From: Zygnema cylindricum
Taxonomy: Eukaryota; Streptophyta; Zygnematophyceae; Zygnematales; Zygnemataceae
Direction: 5' to 3'
DNA: 64,000 bases
NCBI GenBank assembly: GCA_037447655.1
Contig: JBBHKE010003546.1
Span: 62,001-126,000, forward strand
Shown here: positions 1 through 27,048 of the stretch, one piece after another
Position numbering within the stretch: the first letter of the stretch is position 1
Layout: every line of letters begins with the position of its first letter
Notes under the pieces: generated by a model
The model's input: only the letters and a program-made list of their open reading frames with translations
What the model was told of the DNA's origin: nothing
Databases searched by the model: none
Position numbers and translations under genes: made by a program

Positions 1-624
1 GTACAGCAATTTATAGAGAAAATTACAATAAAGATAAACTCAGTCAAAGTTGGCATAATTGATAAACTTAGCCGCAAATTGACATTGATCTGCAAAAAGA
101 ATAAAATTTAATGTGTTCAACGGGATCCAAACCAATGCATAAGCTTCAGGCTCACGAAGACATGTGGATTAAACTAAAGGCTGGCAGGTTTTCTCCAATA
201 ATCCACATTTGGTCAGTGTCGCTAACAACCGAGTCCTTGCAAAGGTCTCGATAAGAAACTCCACAAGAGGATATGTGCTGCTTATTGTCAAATATTTTAC
301 ATGTATATCAGTCTTTCAGCCATCAGACCTGCGCCTGTTTAGTCATCAAATTGATTTCAAAATATGGAAAAAATAAATATAATGGAATATAATAAATAAT
401 GGAACGCTTCGTCCATCATAATAAATCGCCTGGACTACAGTACAACTGCGCCACTTCAATAATTTTGCAATAACAACATCAAGAATTACATGAGCCTGAT
501 TTGAAACCATCACACATAAAATTGTCTCAATTGACATTTTATTTTGCAAGTAAGCTTGTCAAAACAATCGCAACCAATTGCGGGGATTGTGCCTTTCCTC
601 TTCTCCTTACTAAGGTGTTGCTAC
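1..624. other. DDL intron 12 or beyond; nothing recognised
   Basis: This stretch follows exon 12, whose donor reads GTAGCA on the minus strand. I looked on the minus strand for the expected continuation of the ligase and found none. It is AT-rich and probably intronic. Confidence 0.4.
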
Positions 625-16284
<15,660 letters not shown>

Positions 16285-16402
16285 AGTGACCGTTTCCTTG
16301 CAAACTTGGCGAGGTACTGTAGTAGTAGTGTTCGTACAGAAAACTCGTATAGTACGACACTATTGATATTTAATCACAAATTTGAAATTTTGGACTTTGG
16401 AG

Positions 16403-17144
16403 CATAGTTGTTCAAATCGCGCGATTTTTTCCTTTTTTGCGATTGAAACGTATAATTCGTGACTTTTGAAAAAATCGTAAAAAAACGTGTACTGTAAACT
16501 GAACTGAAATTTTACGGAAACCTGTAAACTAATTACTGTAACTGTACATTTTTTACGGATATGTACGGAATAAAACAGGAAATATGCGTCGCACTTATTG
16601 GTACTTTCTGTTCAGTGAACTGAACAGAAATACCACAGAAGTTGTACGTTATATAATTGAAAATGTACGGACATTTCGAAAAGAGACGTCACAATCATTT
16701 CGCGCGTTCAGTTTGAAATTTGTACGGCGTCTTCTTCAATTTTTTTTGAAAGAAGACGCCATGGAACAGAGACAAAATTGCTAAGAATGCTATCTTCGTA
16801 GCATCCGAACCCGGATACGATATCTGCGAATAAAATCCTAAGGACGGATACGATATCTGCGAATAAAATCCTAAGGTGAACGACAGGACTACCATTTGAT
16901 AAAGTCGTTCCGTTACCAAATAAATTGTGATAAAAGTTTAAACAGTTTATTTTTTTACCGCTCATTAAACGGGAAAAACTTGCAAACTGCGTTATATGTA
17001 ATAGTTTTGTTTTTTTATGTACGGAATAGTACGGAAGGAAATTCATTAACGATTTTTTGCGATTTGATCAAAAGGTTCAATGCGTTTGTTACGTATAATT
17101 CGTCACGTACGGTACGTTCGCACTAATCGCCGTGAACAACTATG
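16403..17144. mobile_element. hAT MITE 1, GTAC-rich (742 bp)
   Basis: A perfect 12-bp terminal inverted repeat (CATAGTTGTTCA / TGAACAACTATG) is flanked by a perfect 8-bp target duplication CTTTGGAG (16395-16402 and 17145-17152). This is diagnostic of the hAT superfamily. The interior has no transposase ORF and is crowded with GTACG/CGTAC words, plus a near-perfect 34-bp direct duplication around 16810-16875 built on GGATACGATATCTGCGAATA. Confidence 0.9.
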
Positions 17145-17255
17145 CTTTGGAGCTTTAAGATACAATATATCGAATTTTTTAACGATGTCGCGGTTGTGAT
17201 ATCGCGTACTATGTCGTTATGTGTCGTACAATAGAGTATAACGAGGACTATACAA

Positions 17256-17954
17256 CATAGTTGTCCCGTGCGCATAATACGCACGAAACGAACGCGCGAA
17301 TACTACGCACGATACGCATTTAACGATGAAAAAAATGTTATTAAATGCGTACCTGACTATGTAGCCGTACATTTTCGTACATTTGCGTACTATTTTTGTA
17401 CATTTTAGTACTTTTAGGGGGTTTGAGGAGTTTTAGGGTGTATTCTCGTGCGTTCTCATATAATTATGTTAAACAGCCAACTATTATTCGTACATTTACG
17501 TACAGTGTTGGTATTTTTTCGTACTTTTGACGGTTATTATTTTGAGATTTTTAGGGTTCATTTTCGTACTTTTTCGTATATTTCGGTTATACGGACTTAC
17601 ATATTTCGTACATCTACGTACGGCGTCCGTATATTTCAGTACTTTTAGGGTTAGTGATGGGCGGGTTTTAGGGTACTTCCCGTGCATTTCGTACATTCCG
17701 GTAAATTACAGTACAGCTGCCTTACATTATCCGTACTCTTAGGCTTTTTAGGGTACACATGTCGTACAATGACGTACATTTCCGTATGTTTTTCGTACGT
17801 TTTTATGATTTTTTAAGGATTTTTTAGGGTTAAGGGGACGATTTCCGTACGTTTTTGTACATCGTACAGCGAAAACTAACGAACGATATGAAAGTAACGA
17901 ATACTACGTAGTTTTCGGAAAAAAGTCGAAATCCGTACGAATAGGACAACTATG
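17256..17954. mobile_element. hAT MITE 2, GTAC-rich (699 bp)
   Basis: TIR CATAGTTGTCC / GGACAACTATG with a perfect 8-bp target duplication CTATACAA (17248-17255 and 17955-17962). It shares the CATAGTTGT end and GTAC-rich filler with the element 111 bp to its left, but its interior is different and contains many copies of CGTAC and TTTTAGGG. It is non-coding. Confidence 0.9.
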
Positions 17955-18016
17955 CTATACAACGACAAAGATCTTGTATTTACTGAGGGCCAACTTCCAT
18001 CAGTCGAAAAGTGATA

Positions 18017-18492
18017 CACCGCGCATCGTTATTAGTGTCAAATTTTAAATAGTGTGGAAGTAAATATACCGTCATTGACGCTAATTAAGAATTTGTAAAT
18101 TAGAAAAAAAAAGGTTTATTCTAATTTCGGCGTTAATGCTAATTTGGGGCCAGCATAAATGGAATATTCTCCGTACGATTGTACACACTAATATATGTAA
18201 CCGTACACAATCTTAAAAATTGTAAGACGACGCCAAATCGAGTATCCGTACTGATCAGACAATTTTACAGCGCTTATGTGTCAACGCTATACGGCGTAAC
18301 GTCAAGTTTAATTTCAGTTTTTTTTTTTTACGTTTACGGAAGGGTTAACACGCCACGCTGTTTCTACATGTGACTTGGACGTATGGCCGTAGTTCCGTTC
18401 GTCCGTATCTCATGTATTCTAATAACGTCCCTTTTGGGTGGTTTTATTAGAGTTAAGTATGCTAATATGTGTCTTAATTGTAATAAGGGTGT
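18017..18492. mobile_element. Degenerate TA-flanked MITE (probable)
   Basis: The left end TA|CACCGCGCATCGTTATTAG matches the MITE family at 7178 and 12534. The right end near 18492 (AATAAGGGTG|TTA) is only an approximate match, so the right boundary is uncertain. Confidence 0.4.
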
Positions 18493-18978
18493 TACCTCGT
18501 CTGTCTTTCAGACGTCTCACCTGTATTAACGTCAACGTTGTTCCGTATTAGAGTAAATGATGACACTAAAAATAACCAAAAAGTATATACTGACCAACCA
18601 AATAATAATTCATGTCACTTGATTGGTCGCCAAATATTACACGTGTCCTATTCTTTATCCACGCAAACATTATGGTTTTTTTTAGGATGCATCAAAACAC
18701 GCCTGTCTGACCCGCTGTCTTTCCAAGAAAGATCCATACATTCAATGAGCTGCCATGTTTTCTCACGCCTTTTTCATGAAAAACTTCCATTGTCAACCAC
18801 GTGCATACTCTCACGTTGAAAACTGACGCAAATTTTAAAACTTTCCCGCTATCACCGTGTCGTTTTTAAAATCAAAATATTTGACTTTCAAACAAAATAT
18901 TTGATTTAAAATTTTGAATGTTCAAATTTTGACCAAGCTTTTCCCTCTTTTTTTTCACAAGAGAGTCCCTTCCCCTCC

Positions 18979-18985
18979 TATATAT
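18979..18985 (+). promoter_or_regulatory. Possible TATA box
   Basis: TATATAT about 130 bp upstream of the ATG at 19109. The distance allows a short 5' leader. There is no other support. Confidence 0.3.
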
Positions 18986-19108
18986 ACTCATCGTTAACTC
19001 CAACAATGGCACTCTTTTCCTCCATTCGCATCTACCTTTGTTGTTGCATTTTACTTTTTTTGCTTCATATTTATCTTTGACAAGTTGTCGTGACTATCTT
19101 AAGAAAAT

Positions 19109-19508
19109 ATGTGGCCCATTACCACCTTTTTTGCGGCAAAAGCCAGAGCTCCCGCTGTATTTTTACCACCTCCGGTTGAGGAGGAGATGGAGTGTGGATT
19201 GAAAGAGGGGGAGGGAGAGGCAGGTGAAAGGATGGGATCACAAAATGATGACACCCTCATGGAAGGCGGTGGGTCCGATTTCGGCTCACCCCCAAATTCA
19301 CCTCCGAACTCACCGCCAGACTCACCGCGTGTGGACCACGGTATCAGCCCGGTGGTGAGACGCAAGCTCCAGCACGTGTCAACAAAGGCTGAACGCGTTC
19401 GTGTAATAAATTGGATGATTGCGGATTGTAATACAAACGGAAAGGAGTGCCTTATACCGAGGACCGTCAATAAGTTTCTGGAACACTTTACAGTCGAATA
19501 TAATACAA
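19109..19508 (+). CDS. Hypothetical protein, first exon (unrecognised)
   Basis: The frame opens with MWPITTFFAAKARAPAV, then a Pro/Glu/Gly-rich low-complexity stretch with an SPPNSPPNSPPDSP run, then a more ordered segment (KAERVRVINWMIADCN and LIPRTVNKFLEHFTVEYN, about residues 90-133). The ordered part resembles the N-terminal DNA-binding region of some transposase-like proteins, but I cannot name a family. A good donor (ACAA|GTAAGC) ends the exon. An acceptor CAGGCAG at about 19773 would continue in frame as TLKRQRVDEEIGLAKTIRRR and stay open to 20075. That join is inferred. Confidence 0.4.
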
Positions 19509-19989
19509 GTAAGCAATATTACCTTTTTATTCTTACCTTATATGACTTTTTACGGCTGCTTACATTGTGTGTCTCAATATTGTATTCGCTTATAATGTGG
19601 CATTTTGTTTATCTCTACCTTTATGTGTTCGTTAGAATTTATATTTCTTTTTTCCACGCCCCCACCACATTTTCTTAATGTTGTTATGTTGGATCCTCGT
19701 GCACCGTCGTGAAACACCGACGACAGCGTGTCGTCGCTTGTGGTTGTAATATATTAATATTGTTAGCAGGCAGCCACATTGAAGCGCCAACGCGTGGATG
19801 AAGAAATCGGACTGGCGAAGACAATTCGTCGTCGCGACAACAATAAAAGTGACAAACTACAATACCGAGCATATTTTATTTTTTTGTCTTTAGTTAGTAC
19901 AATAAGTATGAACCTTCGTATGGTGGACGAGGCTTTGTCTTTGTCCCATTGTTGGAATCGCGGAATCATTAAACAACGTGATTTTTTGA

Positions 19990-20235
19990 TTCACTTTCGT
20001 CGTTGCACTGTTGGATTATCCAAAAAAATTAAAGACACGACGACTTTCTTTTGTCGCGGACCACACAGTCTGTAAGTGTATTTTGCACGTCGTTGCCACT
20101 CTTAGAATCTTCTAAGCAGTGAACCGCGACATCTCCTAATTTCGTTTCGTCGTCACACTGTTGGAATGATCAAAATTGATTGGATTAGCGACGACTTCGT
20201 GCCGTAGCGAACAATACAATTTGTAAGTATATTTC
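19990..20235 (+). repeat. Two diverged direct repeats with GTCGTCG/CGACGAC cores
   Basis: Two copies of about 95 bp (about 19990-20084 and 20140-20233) share TCGTCGT..CACTGTTGGA, a GACGACTT core and the end TTTGTAAGTATATTT. They are similar in motif content to the palindromic repeats at 23677-24057. Confidence 0.5.
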
Positions 20236-20461
20236 GAACGCATATAATGCGTTAAAACCTCATGCATTATTTTTACATACGATCTGTCATTTTTAAGACA
20301 AACTCCTGTATTCTCTCATCCTTTTGTGTAGCCGCCTCATTTTCTTCATTTTTTTGTCACGTGTGGCTAATTCACATGGAGGGCAGCATCCAATCGTATA
20401 GGCGACAACGTAGTATCTTGCCGTATTGTCGTCGCTACCCTCCATTACCTCGGCGTAATCT

Positions 20462-22560
20462 ATGATTTCGGCCAATAGTACAAAGGGAAGAGGTACGAAG
20501 GGATGGAGTGTGGAGAGAAAACCCCACAAGGGAAAGGCAAACACCGAGGGGGGTAGAGAGGGAAAGAGATGTCCCGAAAATCGTGATAGGAGTAAAGGGT
20601 ACCGCGAGGAATTAGCGAGAGAAAAGGAGGCGGCCACTTCGCTACAAATCGGTTGGGTGCCGCCGGAGGGGAGGGAGCATGAAAAGGGGGTGAGAGAAGA
20701 GGTATAGGTGGAAGGATTGACACCGGTTGGGGGAGGAAGGGAAGAGACAAATTTGGATGAGGTAGCAAAGGAGGGGATTTTACCGGAGGAGGGAAGGGAG
20801 CCGCCGGAGGGGAGGGAGCATGAAAAGGAGGTGCGAGAAGAGGTAGAGGTGGAAGGATTGACACCGGTTGGGGGAGGAAGGGAAGAGACAAATTTGGATG
20901 AGGTAGCAAAGGAGGGGATTTTACCGGAGGAGGGAAGGGAGCCGCCGGAGGGGAGGGAGCATGAAAGGGAGGCGCGAGAAGAGGTAGAGGTGGAAGGAGT
21001 GACACCGGTTGGGGGAGGAAGGGAAGAGACAAATATGGATGAGGTAGCAAAGGAGGGGATTTTACCGGAGAAGGGAAGGGAGGTAAGGGGTGAATTGGTA
21101 GATGTGAGGAGCGGGGAGGCGGTAGAAAGTGGGATGAGTATGGGAGAAAAAATTCCATTAGAGGAAGAGGGTGGAAAGACTGTAATGGGTGTAGACGGGG
21201 GGGGAGATAGAGGCGACGGTAGAAGAGGGTGAGGGAAGTGAGGCACGGGAAAAGGTAGAGAAAAAATGTAAAAAAATAAAAAAAAAATTAATACTTTTTG
21301 ATGAGGGTGAAGAGGAGGAAAAAGGTGGGGGTTTTAGGGAAGAGAAGTTGTTGAGTGAAGAGAGGGAGGGGAAGACAGAGTTGGGAGAGGAAAGAAAGGA
21401 AAATGAGGCGACGGTCGAAGAGGGTGGGTCGAGTGAGGTTAGGGGAAGATTAGGTACAAAAAGAAGGATAATAAAAAAAAAAAATAGGGTTTTGTGAGAC
21501 CGTGGAGGAAGGAGTGGGGGGAGAGGCGACCGTCGAGAAAGGTGGGGGGATTGACGCACGAAGAAAGATAGGTAGGAAAAAGGAGATAGCAAAGGGTAAG
21601 CGTAAAGTGAAAGATGACAATGACAAATAAGACGTCCCCTCGTCTTCGGATAATGACGAGAGCATCGAGGATGGTGAAGAACCGCCGGAAGACAAGCCCG
21701 AACCCAAAATTTTGGAACCCACCGACATCGTGGTGTGGAAAAACGAGGATGATCCCACCACCGAGGACGAACAAACCCCGGATAGTGAGGAAAAACAACG
21801 TGAGGAGGAATTTGATGATGACGACGACGTGTTCCGGGCGCCTCCCAGGCCGAATAAGGAGAGAGCCATTATAACGGCTCCACCACATCCTCAACCTCCA
21901 TACCCGGTTGAGCATCCCGATTGGTATTTTCCTACTCCCACGGGAGGGGAGGAAATGGACAGCTTCGTGCCTCGACCCGAACATTATATTCCGGTTGCCG
22001 AATGGCCGAAACATTGGAGGTATGGTGAACCCCGGCCCCTAAACCCGAAAACGAATCCTTTTTCGCAAATTCTTGACATCCCCCCCGATGTCATCGCACA
22101 TCCAACATGGCTGTTTATCTTGCTTGAGGACCGAGGCTCGACCTTTGCCCACATAAGGCAATTTGATTCGGCGGATCCGCGGTTAACGTGGGTTGTTCGT
22201 GGGGAAGACGGTTTTCGGGTGAATGTCCCGGAGTTGCTACGTCATCATCATCCGTGGGATCCTCGCCTATACAACATCCTAAAATATTGTCGAGTAACTC
22301 CCGAGGTACTTGCTCTCCGAGATGCTTGTACGGCGATATTGCAAAAGTTTCGCAATGTCGAAGTGCCACGCCCTCGCCTACGAGAAATACAAAGGGTTCC
22401 GCCACCGATTAGGCCACCCTCACCACCGAGAGGAGAGGATTTGCCTTTAATAATTGCCACACTCACTCAACAAGTAGCGGCTCAACAAGAACAAATAAGA
22501 GCGGATCGAGAGCAATTGATGAGGCTCACACGAGTATTGTCGAAAAAAAAAACGGTAATT
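20462..22560 (+). pseudogene. Decayed large ORF of unknown function, Glu-rich with tandem repeats
   Basis: One frame runs from 20462 through Glu/Gly/Arg-rich sequence and three 47-residue repeats. It is broken by a TAG at 20704-20708 (other repeats read GAG there), apparently shifts at the G-run near 21197, and has further stops near 21494 and 21628. From 21631 to about 22560 it stays open with a different character: acidic (SSSDNDESIEDGEE), then Pro-rich (PHPQPPYPVEHPDWYFP), then ordered sequence, ending in a short predicted coiled coil (TLTQQVAAQQEQIRADREQL, about 22470-22520). I do not recognise it; a transposon-encoded protein is possible. The minus-strand SLPPPTGV reading is a shadow. 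A solo LTR sits at its 3' end. Confidence 0.45.
20660..21082 (+). repeat. 141-bp tandem repeat, three copies
   Basis: Units start at 20660, 20801 and 20942, with an exact period of 141 bp (47 codons, frame preserving). They are nearly identical and encode PPEGREHEK..REEV.VEG.TPVGGGREET. Few substitutions separate them, so the duplication is recent. Confidence 0.92.
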
Positions 22561-22586
22561 GGTATGTTTTTTTTACTAACTCTTAC

Positions 22587-23626
22587 TGCAATTCTGTGTC
22601 CTCCATAGGACTACAGAATACATGAAGCCTCTAGATAGTTGTTAACTAGCCCACTATAACCCACAGCCACTGCTGGCCAGGCAATCAAACTGACAATCTA
22701 AATGCACCCTTGTGCAGCCAGGACTCCCCTGGGTCCGCAGGAAAAAAAATCTCTGAAAACACCCAACCAGACGATAAGTTATGAGGCAGTAAAAATGCCA
22801 ATTTGTACAAACTCTCAAATGGAGAGGTGACTGACTACCTACCAAAATTTTCTAAGTCTTGATTCTCTCTAATAACTTCTATCTATTGAAGTATGGACCA
22901 ATCAGATTACTGTACCGTACAAAAAGTATTACTGCCGGTGTACCTTTTGTACGGCCTATGTACGACAAGGCTATTAAGCGGACGCGTGTCCGCATTTCAC
23001 TCGTCCGTACGTTCCTCGGAATTCCTATGACCGAATGTCATCTTTCCACATGGCTCCAAGTCATGCCACGTCACAAAACGCCAAAGTGACCACTCTCGGA
23101 TTTCGGCGATGATGTGCGCCGTTGGATTTTATGCGAAACGCAATCTTAGTCGTAATAAATACTTGCGCGGCATTTGTTTCGCAGTCGAAACAAAATGCGT
23201 GGTATCCGTTTTGAATTACTATCGTACGACGTACTTTCTAAAACTGGATCTATGTATGCCGTAAACAGTTGTAGTTAAATGGATTTAATTCACCCGAACT
23301 ATATATATATCTATCACATACCATAGCACTTAGCATTGGTCCTAGTTTATTAGGATAAAGCTGACTGCTACCGGCCAACTTGACGAACTGTAGGTAACGG
23401 GATCAAATCTCTAGTCCGTCAAGTATATTTTAAGTAACCTACTAAAAATAGCTGCCTGTTGAACTAAGGCAGCTATGGATCAACCACCCTCTCTAACCTT
23501 CAGTGACTAAAACAAGTATGGGGGCTAGAGAGCGGAGGTGGAGGCAGGCTGTCCGTCCTTTTCTTTTCCTTTTATACAAACATATGTAAACGTAGAAAAT
23601 ACTCTAGAAATCTATAAATTTCAACA
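22587..23626 (-). mobile_element. Solo LTR S1, copia-like
   Basis: On the minus strand it begins TGTTGAAATTTATAGA and ends ACAGAATTGCA. A near-perfect 5-bp target duplication CTTAC/TTTAC flanks it. It has the family structures: U3 hairpin with loop TTCAGTGACTAAAACAAGTA (about 23500), a GTAC palindrome (22918-22955), a tRNA-like block (about 23345-23410) and a TATA-like TTGTACAAA near 22804. It lies against the end of the decayed ORF. Confidence 0.85.
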
Positions 23627-23676
23627 TTTACTCCACTCTTACACTTCCCATGTTTCACCCACTCACTTACTTGTTT

Positions 23677-24057
23677 AATGTCGTCGCTCAATCTTGAAAT
23701 GGCTCCAGATAATTTAACCAGCAATGACCAACATTGGTCTTTGAATTTAGCGATGACTGTAGGTCGTCGTTGAACCAAATGTTATATGATATATATAATT
23801 TATTTTATATTAATTAACATGACATGTTATTTTTTTTTTACTTGTGGTATGTTTGACCTTGCGACATCTTCAACTCGTTGCTGAATCAGCGACGAGAATC
23901 TGTCGTCGCTGAATTTTAAAATGGCTCCAGATACTTGAACCAGCAACGACCAACATTGGTCGCTGAATTTAGCGACGACCGCAGGTCGTCGTTGAACCAA
24001 TTTTTTTATAATATATATAATTTTTTTTATATGAATTAGGTCTGACATGTTTTTTTG
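23677..24057. repeat. Two direct repeats made of GTCGTCG palindromes
   Basis: Copies at about 23677-23835 and 23905-24057. Each carries GGCTCCAGATA, a CGACCAACATTGGTCG-type hairpin and GTCGTCGTTGAACCAA followed by an AT-rich tail. In copy 2 the arms CGACGACC/GGTCGTCG are perfect, separated by GCA. Such sets occur in the subterminal regions of plant DNA transposons, but no terminal repeats were found. Confidence 0.7.
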
Positions 24058-24124
24058 TTTTTGTTTTTGTTTTTTTTTTCCTTTCCTTTCGTTGCAGAAA
24101 ACCAAAAAGCAAGTAGGTGATGGA

Positions 24125-25082
24125 TGTTGTTCTACAAAAACTGGAGCAGGTGGAGCATCAGCAGTAGTAGTGGAAGTAGTCATAATCTCACTCACAGAAG
24201 CTTATCAAGAATCTTATCAAACAGTTGTTTTCTAAAGCTCACCAAATCTGATACAATGAACCAAACTGCTTCAAACTATACCACAAAATATAATATCACA
24301 AAGAATGACAACTCCCAAAGTTTCAGTTCAATTGATCCAACATACACCAAGATTTGCAACTCAGAAGTTTCCCAAAAACAGTCTGCAGATTACAAAGTTT
24401 GGAAGCCTGGATGCATAAAATGTTCTACGTCCTAAACCTTATACTCTTCACTCAGTTTTCCTACTACAAAGTGCTCTACCGCCGATATAAGTGTTCCTAA
24501 AAGAAACGTCCAAAAGAACTAAACTGCCACTAAGGTCTAAGTGCTCCTAATCACGCTAAAACTAATCTATCACTGTACAATCAATAGAACTGAGAATCCT
24601 ATACATGTTATTTGTTAAAATACTTGTCGCCTGGCTTAGTGTCAATTGTCTGGGTACGTCCATCCGGCTGTTGAGTCATTAATTATTCTCTTATGAATCT
24701 CGTCCGTTGACTTGATTCATATCAACCATAGCAGCGCAGTCTGATTCCTAATCACATTCAAATAACTGCAACCTCGTAGCAGCTACGCTGTCCCATACCA
24801 AAAATTGTCGCAGCTGCGTTTGTCTTGTTATGTAGCAACTGCTTTATCTTATACCAAAATATCCGCAATTGCGTTTGTCCCGTTGCGTTGCAGGTTGCGT
24901 TCGTCCGTACACACAATATCAAAAATAACTGCAGCTGCGCTTATTCCATCTGCGTCGCAGCTGCGTTGTCGGTACCATTCAAAAACCTGCACTGTGCTTC
25001 AAGTGACGACGCGTGTCCCTATAGATCTATTTTTCCGTCGTCCTATAAATTTGTTGAGACTTAAAGCTTCCCAAAAACAACA
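24125..25082 (+). mobile_element. Solo LTR J1 (CAGCTG-rich LTR family)
   Basis: It begins TGTTGTTCTACAAAAACTGG and ends CCCAAAAACAACA, with an approximate 5-bp target duplication ATGGA/GTGGA. The 3' part contains several spaced GCAGCTGCG-like cores (24790-24990). A related copy in the opposite orientation is at 45477-46316. Confidence 0.75.
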
Positions 25083-25220
25083 GTGGAAGGGCCGGGTTGC
25101 AACATTGAGAGACATTTGGGCGACGAAACATACTTTGTCGTCCACGGGATTTGGAAAAAGAAGTGTGGTGGTGACAAAGGCACTGTCGGGTAGGGGGAGG
25201 AAGGAATTTCTTGTTGAAAT
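25083..25220 (+). other. Short open stretch between LTRs, unrecognised
   Basis: An open frame (TLRDIWATKHTLSSTGFG) lies between the J1 end and the start of element B. Closing the sequence across J1 introduces a stop upstream, so it is probably not an exon split by the insertion. Confidence 0.25.
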
Positions 25221-25770
25221 TGTTGGTTTTTGAAAAGTTAGTTTCGTGCGCACACGACGTTTTGTGCGTGCGCGTGTTTGCGTGCGTATTTAATTCCCGA
25301 AAGTAATGTGGTGGTTTTAATGGTTTGCGGATTGGGGGAGTAGATGTACGAGGAAAATTAAAGGAACTTTTTGGACAGAAACTGTTTTCTCCTCCTTTTT
25401 GGGAATTTCAACTGGAGATTTCTCTCAAATGTAATGGCACAATTATTTTAAATTTTGCATGTGTGTTCCTTCTTATATTGTTAATATTTTAGCAAATTTT
25501 CAGACCTATTGTATGTCTGGTTTGCTTGGGGCTTCATTGTGAAGCTGGTCAGATTTAACAAAGTTCTAGTGGGCTGTTTTTCTGCAACTTTGACTGGGTG
25601 ATGTGGGAATTCTGGTTGGTATATTTATATGAAATTTGGTGGGGATACTAAGTGGCCTAGGAACTATCTATTTGTGAAGTTTTAGCTTTTTTTGATAATT
25701 CTGTAGAGTTCTGAGTGGAATCAAAGTAGGCTGTTTTTGGGTAGTCTGTGGTGCTTCCGAGGGTACATTC

Positions 25771-27048
25771 ATGGCTGAAAATGGCTATGAACAACAGGTT
25801 ATGGGCCCACGCCCATGGCTACCCATATCGGATCAATCGAACTTACCCATATTTGACGGATCTAAATATTATTATTGGAGGAGTTTTATGGAGAGCTACT
25901 TCAAGTCGAGGAAGCTAATGGATGTGGTGGATGGGACATGTGCTGAATCATCGGCTGGATGGGAGGAGAAGAACAATGTGTGTATGCTGATCATCAAGCT
26001 ATCCTTGAATGAGGAACTTGTAATGACTTACCTTGGTCTAGAAAGTGCAACTGAGTTATAGAAGTGCTTAGAACGTGGATATCAAAAGACTTTTGTGTAT
26101 CACTGGATGAGTTATGTCACAAAAATAGTTGAGTATAAGTATGATGGAGGTAGTATGTTGAATTACTGTATTGGGTTACAAATATTGTTTGTAGAAAATG
26201 ATATTGCAGGTGGAAACTTTACAAATGCTCAAAAGGCTTTCCTGTTAATGAAAGGATTACCTAAGGAATATAGGTGTGCTTTAGATAGATTAAAACAGGT
26301 TGATAAAAATGATTGGAACTTACCATTAGCAATCAGGTGTGTTTTAGAGGAAGAGGCCAATAATGAGGCTCTAAAGAATAGGGGGAATTGTCAAGGTGTC
26401 AGATCACAGTTTCAGAGAAATAAGGAAAGTTGTAAGGTAGAAAACTGTTTTTACTGTAATGATGTATGGCATACTTTTAAGGTATGTCCGCTATATAAAA
26501 GTGCATGTGTTGCAGGAATTTTCAGGAATGGATGAGATGATAATCGAGTTCGACCCCCTAAACAAATGATTAAACTTCCCGTCGAAGAATTTGTATATTT
26601 GCCGATTTTTCCTCTTCGAGATATAGAACATGAGGAAGAAAAAAAAATCCTTGTTGTCACCGGAAATGGAGTGAAGAAGGAGGTGACAGAAAATGAGTCA
26701 ATTTTTGTCACTTTTACAAACGACAGATTGGTGAGTGATGAAGATGTGCAAGAGGAAGCGGTTATTGAAGAAAGAATATTAGGAGGAAGTGAAGGGGATT
26801 TGGAAATTAAAACTGAACATAATTTGCAGGAGGAGATTAATACACTTAGAGTAGGAGAGAAGAAAAGTGTTCAGAAAATTGGAGCACCTGGAAAAATTTA
26901 TAATACGGAAGAAGAAAATAAAATTGCGAAAATGGGAAAAACATCAAAATTTAGTAAGAAAACGAAGAAAAGAAGTAGAATTCAAAGGATGAATCGTAGA
27001 AGACAACGTATTCCGAAAGTGGTCAAAAGAAGACAGCGTGAGAAGTGA
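25771..27048 (+). pseudogene. Gag-like protein of element B
   Basis: The ATG at 25771 lies inside the 5' LTR and the frame passes through the primer-binding site (MAENGYEQQVMGPRPWLP). A copia Gag N-domain follows (LPIFDGSKYYYWRSFMES, about residues 30-50) and a zinc knuckle CFYCNDVWHTFKVC (CX2CX4HX4C) at about 26440-26485. The C-terminal part is highly charged with a basic tail (KTKKRSRIQRMNRRR). Stops at 26059-26061 (TAG) and 26533-26535 (TGA) break the frame, so a functional product would need readthrough. The retained frame on either side suggests recent decay. Confidence 0.72.
25797..25809 (+). other. Primer-binding site, element B
   Basis: GGTTATGGGCCCA directly follows the 5' LTR. It is complementary to GGGCCCAUAACC, the anticodon arm of initiator tRNA-Met, as in Drosophila copia. 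Confidence 0.8.

Noticed and set aside
1-600. A thirteenth DDL exon on the minus strand
   Set aside because: No stretch matched the expected continuation of the ligase; frames near 180-260 gave no convincing similarity.
20293-21246. 317-codon minus-strand frame with SLPPPTGV repeats
   Set aside because: Antisense shadow of the 141-bp tandem repeat. The plus frame is more charged and continues outside the repeats; codon use cannot settle it, but no start context or domain supports the minus reading.
24096-25220. Host exon interrupted by solo LTR J1
   Set aside because: Joining the flanks after removing J1 gives a stop in the frame that is open downstream.
26566-27048. Separate basic nuclear protein gene (KKRSRIQRMNRRR)
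   Set aside because: It is in the same frame as the element B Gag, lies between its LTRs and is best read as the Gag C-terminus after a stop.
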